NCBI GenBank assembly: GCA_047833645.1
Contig: CP181259.1
Span: 1,798,001 to 1,862,000, forward strand
Direction: 5' to 3'
Length of the DNA: 64,000 bases
From: Pseudolactococcus sp041800635
GTDB taxonomy: Bacteria > Bacillota > Bacilli > Lactobacillales > Streptococcaceae
In this document: positions 8,445-14,990 of the stretch, piece by piece
How the letters are laid out: each line of letters starts with the position of its first letter
Position numbering within the stretch: the first letter of the stretch is position 1
Made by a program: the position numbers and the translations under genes
The notes under the pieces: generated by a model
Databases searched by the model: none
The model's input: only the letters and a program-made list of their open reading frames with translations
What the model was told of the DNA's origin: nothing

Positions 8445-9587
8445 ATGATCACAAACAACATCTCAAAAGGCAAGTTAAACGGCAAGAAAATCGGGGTCTA
8501 TTTTGGCACCTTTGCCCCGCTCCATACCGGACATCAGCAACAAATCTATAAAACGGCCGCTCTAAATGAGGGCGTTTTACTGATTGTCTCAGGCTATGAT
8601 GGCGACCGGGGCTCGCAGATCGGTCTGCATTTGGAGAAGCGTTTTCGGTATCTAAGGGAAGCCTTTAATGATGAACCTGTGATTAAGGTAGCCAAACTCG
8701 ATGAAACGGGCCTTCCTGAAATGCCACATGGCTGGGATGACTGGACCAATCGCCTGTTTGACCTGATTCGGGCCAACACCACGTCAGAAAATCTCGAGAT
8801 CACTTTTTACGTTGGTGAAGCAGATTACGTCACTGAATTGGGCAAACGTTTCCCCAAAAACGATGGCAATACCTACGCAGTCGAAATCGCTGATCGCAGG
8901 GATATCCAGATTTCTGCCACCATGATCCGGCAAAACCCGCAGGCCTACTGGCAGGAAATTAACCGTGTTTTCCGCCGGCAGTTTTCAAAAGTCGTGACCC
9001 TTATGGGCTCGGCTTCAACAGGCAAAACGACCCTCGTGCGCCGACTCGCGCGCGCCATTAATGCTCCATTTTCTGAAGAATATGCGAGAATTTATGAAGA
9101 GCAGGCGAATCTCGATGATGATGAGCTGGGGATGGATGACTATGCCCGCTTGATTACAGGCCAGTATGATGCGAATTCACGCGAGATCAATTCACAAGCA
9201 AACCAAGGCATCGTTTTTCTAGATACGGACGCCATTGTGACACGGGTTTATGCCAAACTCTATCTGAGTCAGGCGGAGCAAGATCAGCTAGAGCCACTCT
9301 TCCAACAAACGATCCGCAATGAGCAGATGGATTTGATTTTGGTCATTCCACCGATGACGACTTATGTCAATGATGGCTTTCGGAACATGGCTTGGGAAGC
9401 GTCTCGACAGGCTTTTCATGATGAACTCATGCGTCAATTGGCTGAGTTTGACCTTATGGACAAGGTGGTTTTGCTAGATGATACTGGCGATGGTCGCGAT
9501 CAAGGGGGCTATCTCAGTCGTTATCACCATGCCATTGATGCCGTCAAAGCACGAACAGGCATCGAAATAAAACGCCTAGAATTTTAA
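8445..9587 (+). CDS. nadR: NadR-like bifunctional NMN adenylyltransferase / nicotinamide riboside kinase
   Basis: 380 residues with two domains. The N-terminal nucleotidyltransferase domain has GTFAPLHTGH at residues 21-30 and an ISATMIR motif near 165. The C-terminal kinase domain has a P-loop GSASTGKT at 188-195 and a lid-like RYHH region near the end. The predicted reactions phosphorylate nicotinamide riboside to NMN and adenylate it to NAD in the cytoplasm. There is no N-terminal helix-turn-helix as in enteric NadR, so a repressor role is unlikely. The start is an ATG after a weak ribosome site (GGGCGAAT). No PnuC transporter gene is adjacent. Confidence 0.88.
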   Translation: MITNNISKGKLNGKKIGVYFGTFAPLHTGHQQQIYKTAALNEGVLLIVSGYDGDRGSQIGLHLEKRFRYLREAFNDEPVIKVAKLDETGLPEMPHGWDDWTNRLFDLIRANTTSENLEITFYVGEADYVTELGKRFPKNDGNTYAVEIADRRDIQISATMIRQNPQAYWQEINRVFRRQFSKVVTLMGSASTGKTTLVRRLARAINAPFSEEYARIYEEQANLDDDELGMDDYARLITGQYDANSREINSQANQGIVFLDTDAIVTRVYAKLYLSQAEQDQLEPLFQQTIRNEQMDLILVIPPMTTYVNDGFRNMAWEASRQAFHDELMRQLAEFDLMDKVVLLDDTGDGRDQGGYLSRYHHAIDAVKARTGIEIKRLEF

Positions 9588-9606
9588 AATTCTAAGCGTT
9601 TTTTTG
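9569..9606. terminator. Bidirectional terminator between nadR and the minus-strand gene
   Basis: AACGCCTAGAATTTT pairs with AAAATTCTAAGCGTT; T runs occur on both strands. The nadR stop codon lies inside the stem. Confidence 0.8.
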
Positions 9607-9918
9607 ATCTATCATTGATTTTCTGACGTTTTCTGGCACAAAGGTCACTTTTTTGATTTTACTTAAGAGAATAATCCGAATCTGATTGGACTGAAGGTCT
9701 TTGACGACGACTTGTCGCTCGGTAATGCTAGAAATGCTACCTGTAAAACTCACAAGGTTACCATTTTTTTCATTGAAGTGAAGATAAACGGCATGATTAA
9801 AGGAGTGGGCAAGTTCGAGATTGGCCAGAACTTCAAGATTAATAGCAGTATCATCCTGTTTTTGACGCGCAGACTGCTTAGAAAAGAAGTTGCGAATCCC
9901 CTTAAATATAGTTTTCAT
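9592..9918 (-). CDS. Small hypothetical protein, possibly YolD-like
   Basis: 108 residues, no membrane segment. The C-terminal 65 residues (HAVYLHFNEKNGNLVSFTGS then ITERQVVVKDLQSNQIRIILLSKIKKV) have the alternating pattern of a small beta barrel and resemble YolD-like proteins, but I do not recognise the family with certainty. The basic N-terminus could contact nucleic acid. It faces nadR tail to tail and shares its terminator; ydbC diverges on the other side. Confidence 0.55.
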   Translation of the reverse strand: MKTIFKGIRNFFSKQSARQKQDDTAINLEVLANLELAHSFNHAVYLHFNEKNGNLVSFTGSISSITERQVVVKDLQSNQIRIILLSKIKKVTFVPENVRKSMIDQKNA

Positions 9919-10004
9919 AAAAAAATTATAACATATTTTGTGATAATTTGTCCCAGATTTCGTATAATAAGATAGAGGCTAAAACAAAGGAGTGATGATT
10001 ACAC

Positions 10005-10217
10005 ATGAGCGAATTTAAATTTGAAATTGAAGAACACTTGATTCTTCTGTCGGAAAACGAAAAGGGCTGGAAAAAAGAGTTGACCCGCGTGTCTTGGAAT
10101 GGGGCACCCGCTAAATTTGACATCCGGCAATGGTCACCAGACTACACCAAAATGGGTAAAGGCGTCACCTTGACCAATGAAGAGTTCCAGAAATTAGTGG
10201 ACGAACTTAAGAAATAA
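10005..10217 (+). CDS. ydbC: YdbC, PC4-like single-stranded nucleic acid-binding protein
   Basis: 70 residues matching the lactococcal YdbC family, which has a PC4-type fold and binds single-stranded DNA. The core KGWKKELTRVSWNGAPAKFD followed by IRQWSPDYTKMGKGVTL is the conserved basic beta sheet, and the short C-terminal helix FQKLVDELKK would drive dimer formation. The role is likely in DNA repair or transcription; this is inferred from the fold. AAAGGAG lies 10 bases before the start, and TATAAT at 9963-9968 gives a likely promoter. Confidence 0.85.
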   Translation: MSEFKFEIEEHLILLSENEKGWKKELTRVSWNGAPAKFDIRQWSPDYTKMGKGVTLTNEEFQKLVDELKK

Positions 10218-10255
10218 AAAAATGCGTCAGATGATTGAAATCTGATACATTTTTT
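10218..10255. terminator. Bidirectional terminator
   Basis: AAAAATGCGTCAGAT pairs with ATCTGATACATTTTT around GATTGAA. It serves ydbC and the convergent DUF3397 gene. Confidence 0.8.
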
Positions 10256-10604
10256 AAGTGGTAAAGATGACATAGACCATACAAATATAGAGCAGTAAGG
10301 TCATAAAAAAGGTCACCCGCCAGAAAAAGTGAAGAAATTTCTTAGCGCTGAAGTCACGATAATAGAACAAATCAAGTAAAAGCAAGATAAGCGCCAAAGC
10401 TGATATGAGCAGTAAGAAATAAGGCAAGATACTGACATGCGTCACTTGGCGTGAAAAATAATGAAGACCGAAAATCAAAAAGAAAGTCACAATATCCGGC
10501 ACATTCAGCGGAAGGTGTTTTCTGATTCGGAAAAAATTAAAAAAGATCGCGATGAGCGTAAATATGATAATCGGATAAAGCGTAATCAATAGTTTCATGA
10601 GCAT
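10254..10604 (-). CDS. DUF3397-type membrane protein
   Basis: 116 residues, almost entirely hydrophobic, with four predicted membrane helices (about 5-25, 35-50, 60-80 and 92-114). Length and topology fit DUF3397 proteins of lactic acid bacteria, which have no known function. ATG codons at 10604 and 10598 are both possible and neither has a strong ribosome site. It is convergent with ydbC and lies downstream of bioY on the same strand after a 65-base gap, so it may be read through from bioY. Confidence 0.7.
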   Translation of the reverse strand: MLMKLLITLYPIIIFTLIAIFFNFFRIRKHLPLNVPDIVTFFLIFGLHYFSRQVTHVSILPYFLLLISALALILLLLDLFYYRDFSAKKFLHFFWRVTFFMTLLLYICMVYVIFTT

Positions 10605-10669
10605 ATGACTATTTTAACTTTTTTAACCTGAAAATACAACTCAGCTCCCGCCATCGTCATCAATACGAT

Positions 10670-11278
10670 TTACGCTTTTTCAGTTGTTTCAGGTTCCGTA
10701 GGTTGTTTGCTAGATGCTGCTGCAAAATAAGGGTGTGTCTTCAAAGCGCGACGGAGTGCAAAGCCAATAACCGCTGCCAAAATCGCTTTGACAAGACCTG
10801 GTAGAATGAAAGGCAGGAACCCAGATTTAAAGGCAACTTGAAGGGATAGGCGGGCAACGAGCGATAACCAAATCGTCCCGAGTGCTAAACACCAAGCCGC
10901 ACCAATGATGTTGGCTGCACTATATAAGATCAATTTGCCGCGTGTGCTTTTGACCATGAAAGCTGTCTGACCGAGTAGTGAAATTTGCTGCGATTGGAGT
11001 AAGAAACCAATCAAAAAGCCACCTGTTGGGCCAAGAATGACACCAAAACCAGCGGCACCCCCAGCAAAAACGGGCAGGCCAATGGCACCAAGAATAAGAT
11101 AAAGACAAATCGCTAAGATACTATCCAGTGGTTTGAGTAGCGTTGCAATAATCCCAACGGCGAGGGTTTGAAGGGTTAGTGGGACGAGGGGTAGTGGAAT
11201 TGTCAACTGACTTGCGACGGCTAGAAAAGCTGTCGAGATCGCGATAATAGCCAATCGTTGTACTTTATTGTTTGTCAT
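10670..11278 (-). CDS. bioY: BioY, biotin-binding subunit of an ECF transporter
   Basis: 202 residues with six hydrophobic helices. The family hallmarks are present: PLPLVPLTLQTLAVGI near residues 28-43, then GGAAGFGVILGPTGGFLIGF near 72-91. BioY binds biotin in the membrane and needs a shared ECF ATPase/transmembrane module, which is not in this window, so it must use one encoded elsewhere. A strong promoter and a palindrome at the start point (11341-11403) indicate a repressor, most plausibly biotin-dependent. The C-terminal tail after residue 185 is rich in Ser, Thr and Glu and not conserved. Confidence 0.9.
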   Translation of the reverse strand: MTNNKVQRLAIIAISTAFLAVASQLTIPLPLVPLTLQTLAVGIIATLLKPLDSILAICLYLILGAIGLPVFAGGAAGFGVILGPTGGFLIGFLLQSQQISLLGQTAFMVKSTRGKLILYSAANIIGAAWCLALGTIWLSLVARLSLQVAFKSGFLPFILPGLVKAILAAVIGFALRRALKTHPYFAAASSKQPTEPETTEKA

Positions 11279-11340
11279 GTCTTGTGATAAGATGTCTCAA
11301 AATGATTCGCATGCTGAGACATTTTCCTTTCTAAATGGGG

Positions 11341-11403
11341 TTTAGGGTTATTTGTAAACCTAAACTATTTTTTAAGTATACAATAAAAGGTTGGGATTTG
11401 CAA
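11341..11403 (-). promoter_or_regulatory. bioY promoter with overlapping palindromic operator
   Basis: On the minus strand TTGCAA (11398-11403), a 17-base spacer and TATACT (11375-11380) form a promoter. Just downstream, TTTAGGGTT (11341-11349) and AAACCTAAA (11356-11364) form an inverted repeat with one mismatch across the likely start point. BirA-type biotin repression is a reasonable inference; the protein is not identified. Confidence 0.65.
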
Positions 11404-11424
11404 GGCCTCTATTTGATATGGCAT

Positions 11425-11440
11425 ATGTTAGCGCTTGCAT
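11425..11440. promoter_or_regulatory. cre site (CcpA operator)
   Basis: Read on the minus strand, ATGCAAGCGCTAACAT fits the cre consensus WTGNAANCGNWNNCW at every position and has the palindromic AAGCGCT core. It overlaps the -35 box of the small toxin gene and lies upstream of the bioY promoter. Confidence 0.6.
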
Positions 11441-11463
11441 CGTGCTGTTTTTTATGGGACAAT
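11435..11463 (+). promoter_or_regulatory. Promoter of the small toxin gene
   Basis: TTGCAT at 11435-11440, a 17-base spacer and GACAAT at 11458-11463. The -35 box lies within the cre site. Confidence 0.5.
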
Positions 11464-11556
11464 AAGTGAGTAGAAAAGTTAAGACGGTGGCTATCTTTGA
11501 TTGGAGGTGATGCTTATGCAGATAAGTGTTCAAATCTATAGAGAGGAGATGCCTGT

Positions 11557-11685
11557 TTGTCAGCATTTGAAACAATTCAAGTCCTATTCAGCTTTGGTCT
11601 ATTTACCATTAGCTTAATCGGCTTGGTTGTTAAATTGCTTAAAATGACAAGAAAAAATAACCGTCTCTTAACTTTAGCAGGTTAA
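11557..11685 (+). CDS. Putative holin-like small toxin (type I toxin-antitoxin)
   Basis: A 42-residue peptide starting at TTG (11557) with GAGGAG at 11543-11548 correctly placed. The sequence is one membrane helix (LFSFGLFTISLIGLVVKLL) followed by a basic tail (KMTRKNNRLL), the pattern of putative holin-like type I toxins in Firmicutes. Such peptides depolarise or damage the membrane when overproduced and are held down by an antisense RNA. The coding end overlaps a terminator stem, and a consensus promoter on the opposite strand faces it from downstream. The 5' leader segment 11479-11492 can pair with 11711-11724, which would fold the message back on itself. Function is inferred from family and layout. 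Confidence 0.75.
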   Translation: MSAFETIQVLFSFGLFTISLIGLVVKLLKMTRKNNRLLTLAG

Positions 11686-11698
11686 ACGGTTATTTTTT
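11652..11698. terminator. Bidirectional terminator at the toxin 3' end
   Basis: AAAAAATAACCGT pairs with ACGGTTATTTTTT, with an inner TTAAC/GTTAA helix. T runs exist on both strands, so it can end both toxin mRNA and the antisense RNA. Confidence 0.8.
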
Positions 11699-11737
11699 AA
11701 CATAGAAACCAGCTACCGTCTTAAACGGTTCTACTGG

Positions 11738-11768
11738 GAGCACGTGTGATCAGCACGTGCTCTTTTTT
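11738..11768 (+). terminator. Second terminator downstream of the toxin
   Basis: GAGCACGTG-TGATCAG-CACGTGCTC, a perfect 9-bp stem, followed by TTTTTT. Messages reading through the first hairpin would end here, fully overlapping the antisense RNA. Confidence 0.75.
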
Positions 11769-11776
11769 ATACTTTT

Positions 11777-11805
11777 ATTATACCAATCTAAAAATCATTT
11801 GTCAA
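11777..11805 (-). promoter_or_regulatory. Consensus promoter of the antisense RNA
   Basis: TTGACA (11800-11805), 17 bases, TATAAT (11777-11782) on the minus strand. Both boxes match the sigma-A consensus exactly. The next minus-strand gene, bioY, has its own promoter, so this one must serve the short RNA. Confidence 0.75.
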
Positions 11806-11817
11806 AAGCCAGGTCAG

Positions 11818-12285
11818 TTATTCTGAAATATCCGCAAAACTGGCGGCTACAAAATCAGCTAAAAGTTGCGGTTGAATCCGAATACTGCGGCCGACTTCAC
11901 CAGCAGAAACAATCATGAACTCCTTGCTCAAGGCAACCTCATCAATAAAAATCGGAAAAGGATGCTTCTGGCGAATGCCGACAGGATTGTTGGCACCGTG
12001 GATATAGCCGGTCGTTTTCTGCAAGTCTTTCTGGGGAATCATGCTGACTTTTTTATTGCTGGAAACCTTGGCGAGTTTTTTCTCAGATAAATGCTGCGTG
12101 AGCGGGATGATCCCGATGACCGGCCCCGTGTTGCCCGTCAAAGCCAAAGTCTTATAAATATCTGCTTTAGCAATCCCATCTGGCAGGTCGTCTTTTAGCG
12201 CATTCAAGGCCAGCGGCTCATGCGCGATCCCTGCCTTGTCCAAGATCTGCTCGACCAGTGTTTTCTTCAACTTCCCTTTTTTCAT
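11818..12285 (-). CDS. ybaK: YbaK/EbsC-type Cys-tRNA(Pro) deacylase
   Basis: 155 residues from the ATG at 12285. This start is preferred to a longer frame because AGGAG lies 8 bases upstream and the ATG overlaps the previous gene's TGA (ATGA), a normal coupled junction. The protein has the YbaK/ProRS editing fold: a TLALTGNTGPVIGIIP core, then TGYIHGANNPVGIRQKHPFP and a C-terminal EFMIVSAGEVGRSIRI. The enzyme hydrolyses Cys mischarged onto tRNA-Pro in the cytoplasm. It is cotranscribed with the DUF368 gene. Confidence 0.85.
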   Translation of the reverse strand: MKKGKLKKTLVEQILDKAGIAHEPLALNALKDDLPDGIAKADIYKTLALTGNTGPVIGIIPLTQHLSEKKLAKVSSNKKVSMIPQKDLQKTTGYIHGANNPVGIRQKHPFPIFIDEVALSKEFMIVSAGEVGRSIRIQPQLLADFVAASFADISE

Positions 12286-13121
12286 TTGTAGCGCTCCTCG
12301 AGTTTGCTCATCCATAGGCCTAGCCACAGCCCAAGGGCTGTGAAAATGGCAGCTAGCACGAGGGTTAGGAGGTTACTGCCGGCATAGCTGATACTTTCAG
12401 CGCTCTGGCTGTTTGGGACGAGGATGAGGACGGTAGAGGCAGCCACGATGCCTAAAATGAAATGAAAGACCCGTGAATGTTGTGTTTCGAGGAGATGCTC
12501 CATGGTTTTGGCAAAAAGTAACATGGCAAGAATCCCACCAATCGCGATCGGAAGGAAAACATTGACCAAATCAAAGTTTTTGAAACCGGTCAACATAGGC
12601 GAATAGAGGCCTAAGATCAAGAGCAGGTTGGATGGCGAAAGGCCAGGCACTAAGACGCCCAAGGCAATCAGGGCACCTGCTAAGATAAAGGTTGCAAAAT
12701 TAGCGGGTAGCGTGCCAAAGATATAAGGCAGGGCATATAAAATGATAAGACTCGCAACAAAGGTGCCGATGAGCCAAGTCCAGTCGATTTTATCGCGCTG
12801 TGAGCGACTTTCAGCTTCTTGCCAAAGGGCAGGTAAGCTACCCACAATAGCGCCCGCAAAACCCCAGAGAACGATGACTTGGTAGTGGGCGAGCAAAAAT
12901 TCAAGCGGGCGAGATAGGAGACCAATCCCTAGAATGCCACCGATCCCAACCGGTAAGAAGTAGAAGAAATCTGTCTTGAAGTTACGACGAATGTGGGCAA
13001 GAAAAGACAACATCCGCTCGTAAATGCCTAAAATCGCTGCGAGGACGCCACCTGAAACACCAGGTAAAATGAAACCGAGGGCGATGATCACCCCTTTAAT
13101 GAGCCTAATAAACCATGACAT
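12282..13121 (-). CDS. DUF368 polyprenyl-phosphate transporter (PopT family)
   Basis: 279 residues with about eight membrane helices. The start at 13121 has AAAGGTGG upstream; the GTG at 13136 lies within that ribosome site and is unlikely. GFILPGVSGGVLAAILGIYE near the N-terminus and LGVLVPGLSPSNLLLILGLY near residues 155-175 are the paired inverted motifs of DUF368. Members of this family recycle undecaprenyl phosphate across the membrane for wall polymer synthesis. The gene overlaps ybaK by four bases. Confidence 0.85.
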   Translation of the reverse strand: MSWFIRLIKGVIIALGFILPGVSGGVLAAILGIYERMLSFLAHIRRNFKTDFFYFLPVGIGGILGIGLLSRPLEFLLAHYQVIVLWGFAGAIVGSLPALWQEAESRSQRDKIDWTWLIGTFVASLIILYALPYIFGTLPANFATFILAGALIALGVLVPGLSPSNLLLILGLYSPMLTGFKNFDLVNVFLPIAIGGILAMLLFAKTMEHLLETQHSRVFHFILGIVAASTVLILVPNSQSAESISYAGSNLLTLVLAAIFTALGLWLGLWMSKLEERYK

Positions 13122-13178
13122 GTTATGTTTAACCACCTTTAATTTAGTTTGTCTTTATCCATTATATCAAAAAGTGTC

Positions 13179-13206
13179 GAAAAAAAGCGCTGGTCTGCGC
13201 TTTTCG
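13179..13206 (-). terminator. Terminator of thiT
   Basis: On the minus strand AAAAGCGC-AGACCA-GCGCTTTT followed by a T run, directly after the thiT stop. Confidence 0.8.
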
Positions 13207-13207
13207 A

Positions 13208-13750
13208 TTAGACGTTGAATAATTTAGGGTAGGCTTTCTTAACGGCAATGAGGATGATAATCGCAGCAAAGGCTGTCATAATCCCACTCACACCGTTGAT
13301 AATCAAGGAGTAGCTGACCGCTCCCCAGCCTTTCCAAGCGTAGTCGCTCCAGAAGATGACACCGGCAACAAAATGCCAGAAGTATTTGGCAAAGGCGGCG
13401 ATGAGAACCGCAAAAATGATGTAGCGATCCTTGCCTGTTTTGGCAAAGGGTTTCTGTACTAGTCCCGCAAATCCCGCAAAGGTAAAGGCGAGGACGTACT
13501 CGATCAAGACTTGGGGCACACTGAGAAAGTAAATTTTGCCAAGTGCGAAATGTAGCAACCCCCAGATGAGGCCGGTGATCAGACCGATGGCTGTCCCGTG
13601 GCGTAGTGAGATCAGGACGATAAGCGCTGTGCCCAGGCTAATTTCGAACCAGGCGACCTGGAGTGGGACAAATGAGAGCGCCATCGCTAGCGCAGCGACA
13701 ATCGCTACCTCAGCCAAGGTGCGAATGCTGAAAACTTGAGTTTGTGACAT
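13208..13750 (-). CDS. thiT: ThiT, thiamine-binding subunit of an ECF transporter
   Basis: 180 residues, six predicted helices, matching ThiT/YuaJ. WGLLHFALGKIYFLSVPQVL (residues about 63-82) and the aromatic-rich KYFWHFVAGVIFWSDYAWKG (about 121-140) contain residues that line the thiamine pocket in the lactococcal structure. Uptake needs the shared ECF module, not in this window. The gene is preceded by a TPP riboswitch, which is independent proof of the substrate. The start at 13750 has AAGGAG eight bases upstream, and this ribosome site is the target of the switch. Confidence 0.95.
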   Translation of the reverse strand: MSQTQVFSIRTLAEVAIVAALAMALSFVPLQVAWFEISLGTALIVLISLRHGTAIGLITGLIWGLLHFALGKIYFLSVPQVLIEYVLAFTFAGFAGLVQKPFAKTGKDRYIIFAVLIAAFAKYFWHFVAGVIFWSDYAWKGWGAVSYSLIINGVSGIMTAFAAIIILIAVKKAYPKLFNV

Positions 13751-13758
13751 AAAAAAAT

Positions 13759-13893
13759 CTCCTTATAGTTTCACAAGGAGGGGTCATCAGAAGTCATTCG
13801 ATTTAGTCATCAAATTGACACATCCCTACGGCGGTATTAACCGCATCAGGTTCTGAGGGTAAATCTCAACCGCGTTTGCGGTACCCCTTGTGT
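13759..13893 (-). promoter_or_regulatory. TPP riboswitch with ribosome-site control
   Basis: Minus strand: AAGGGGTACC, TGAGA, ACCCTCAGAACCTGATGCGG and GTAGGGA occur in order, the conserved TPP (THI) aptamer. The outer helix is ACACA/TGTGT. Downstream, CTCCTT (13775-13780) is complementary to the ribosome site AAGGAG (13759-13764), while CCTTGTG in the same stretch can instead pair with CACAAGG at the aptamer 5' edge. This fits translational OFF control by thiamine pyrophosphate. Confidence 0.92.
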
Positions 13894-13912
13894 TTGTATT
13901 TTTTACATCATT

Positions 13913-13941
13913 AGTTTATCATGATACTAAAGTAATTGCAA
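13913..13941 (-). promoter_or_regulatory. thiT promoter
   Basis: TTGCAA (13936-13941), 17 bases, TAAACT (13913-13918) on the minus strand. TTGCAAGCGCTATTA on the plus strand at 13936 is a near-match to cre and may serve the divergent dehydrogenase gene. Confidence 0.6.
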
Positions 13942-14047
13942 GCGCTATTATGTATTAATTGGCGCGCTGTTATTTAAAAATGTCATAGGTGTTATTTAAA
14001 GGTAGCTAGGCGCTAGTGACGAAAGAAACGAAAGTGAGGAAAATAGG

Positions 14048-14878
14048 ATGAAAATAGGGATTATCGGGATGGGACACGTGGGGGCAACACTGGCTTACAC
14101 CCTTTGTTTACAAGGGTTGGCTGATAGCTTGGTCTTGATCGACACAAATGATGCAAAGGTTGAGGCGGAGTATCTGGAGTTATCCGATACCCTGCAAAAT
14201 TTAGATCACCAGGTTACCTTGGTGAAAAATGAGTATGCTGCACTCGCTGATGCGGCGATTGTCGTTTTTTGTGCAGGCGATATCACCGTCTTGGAAACGG
14301 CGACAGATCGGCTGGCGGAACTGCGCGTGACCTCGAAAATCGTTGCGGATATCGCCCCTAAATTAAAAGCCACTGGTTTTTCAGGCCTGGTCATCTCGAT
14401 TACTAATCCCTGTGATGTCATTGCCTTGTATTTGGCCAATCTGACTGGCTTTGAGAAAGCAAAAGTTATCGGAAGTGGGACACTGATTGATACCAATCGC
14501 TTGAAGAACAGAGCAGGACGGGAAGATGTCCTCGTCATTGGGGAGCATGGGGAAAGCCAAGTCGGCCTCAATGTGACGCCTGAGGTTGAAAAATTAGCAA
14601 GGGGCACAGGCTGGGAGATTTATGCCGCCAAACACCATACCGCTTTTGGGATTGCATCTAGTGTGGCACGGATAATTCGTGTCTTGGAAACGGGCTCAAA
14701 AGAACTGCTCCCTGTCTCGTCTTATGATCCGGCAGCTGACTGTTATTATGCCGCCTTAACAGAGCTTGACTTGAAAACAGGGGTTGTCCGACGGCTTATC
14801 CCGTCATTAAATCACTTAGAAGCCGACCGTTTAGCGCAGAGTATCCAAACGATTAAGCGAAATTATTTAGAGATTTGA
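14048..14878 (+). CDS. L-2-hydroxyacid (lactate-like) dehydrogenase
   Basis: 276 residues of the LDH/MDH superfamily. GMGHVGATLAYTL (residues 7-19) is the NAD-binding loop, ITNPCDVIA the conserved Asn segment, GTLIDTNRLKN carries the Asp-Arg substrate pair, and GEHGESQV the catalytic His. The protein is about 35-40 residues shorter than usual lactate dehydrogenase, and the mobile loop reads DITVLETATDRLAEL without the usual QKPGETR. That suggests a branched or larger substrate, as in L-2-hydroxyisocaproate dehydrogenases, rather than the main fermentative enzyme. GTGAGGAAAATAGG lies just before the ATG. It is transcribed away from thiT. Confidence 0.75.
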   Translation: MKIGIIGMGHVGATLAYTLCLQGLADSLVLIDTNDAKVEAEYLELSDTLQNLDHQVTLVKNEYAALADAAIVVFCAGDITVLETATDRLAELRVTSKIVADIAPKLKATGFSGLVISITNPCDVIALYLANLTGFEKAKVIGSGTLIDTNRLKNRAGREDVLVIGEHGESQVGLNVTPEVEKLARGTGWEIYAAKHHTAFGIASSVARIIRVLETGSKELLPVSSYDPAADCYYAALTELDLKTGVVRRLIPSLNHLEADRLAQSIQTIKRNYLEI

Positions 14879-14936
14879 TATAGAAAAAATTGAAGTCTGT
14901 TATAAAATTTTGGTAAGACGAGGATGGTCAAGTTAG

Positions 14937-14960
14937 TGTTATACTAGTTTTAGTTAACTA
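14937..14960 (+). promoter_or_regulatory. metQ promoter and palindrome
   Basis: Extended -10 TGTTATACT at 14937-14945, followed at 14951-14960 by the palindrome TAGTTAACTA. The location suits a methionine-pathway LysR regulator, but the protein is not identifiable. Confidence 0.45.
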
Positions 14961-14990
14961 AATGACATACAAATTTTGGAGGAATGATAG

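Larger units (their letters stand above)
11652..11770 (-). ncRNA. Candidate antisense RNA antitoxin
   Basis: A perfect consensus promoter on the minus strand (11777-11805) starts transcription near 11770 toward the toxin gene, and the hairpin 11652-11698 ends it. The RNA would be about 119 bases and complementary to the toxin mRNA 3' part. There is no open frame in it. The convergent overlapping layout is like BsrG/SR4 and related systems. Confidence 0.6.

Noticed and set aside
11372..11575. 67-codon minus-strand frame before bioY
   Set aside because: It covers the bioY promoter, the cre site and the toxin leader, has no ribosome site and no protein-like pattern.
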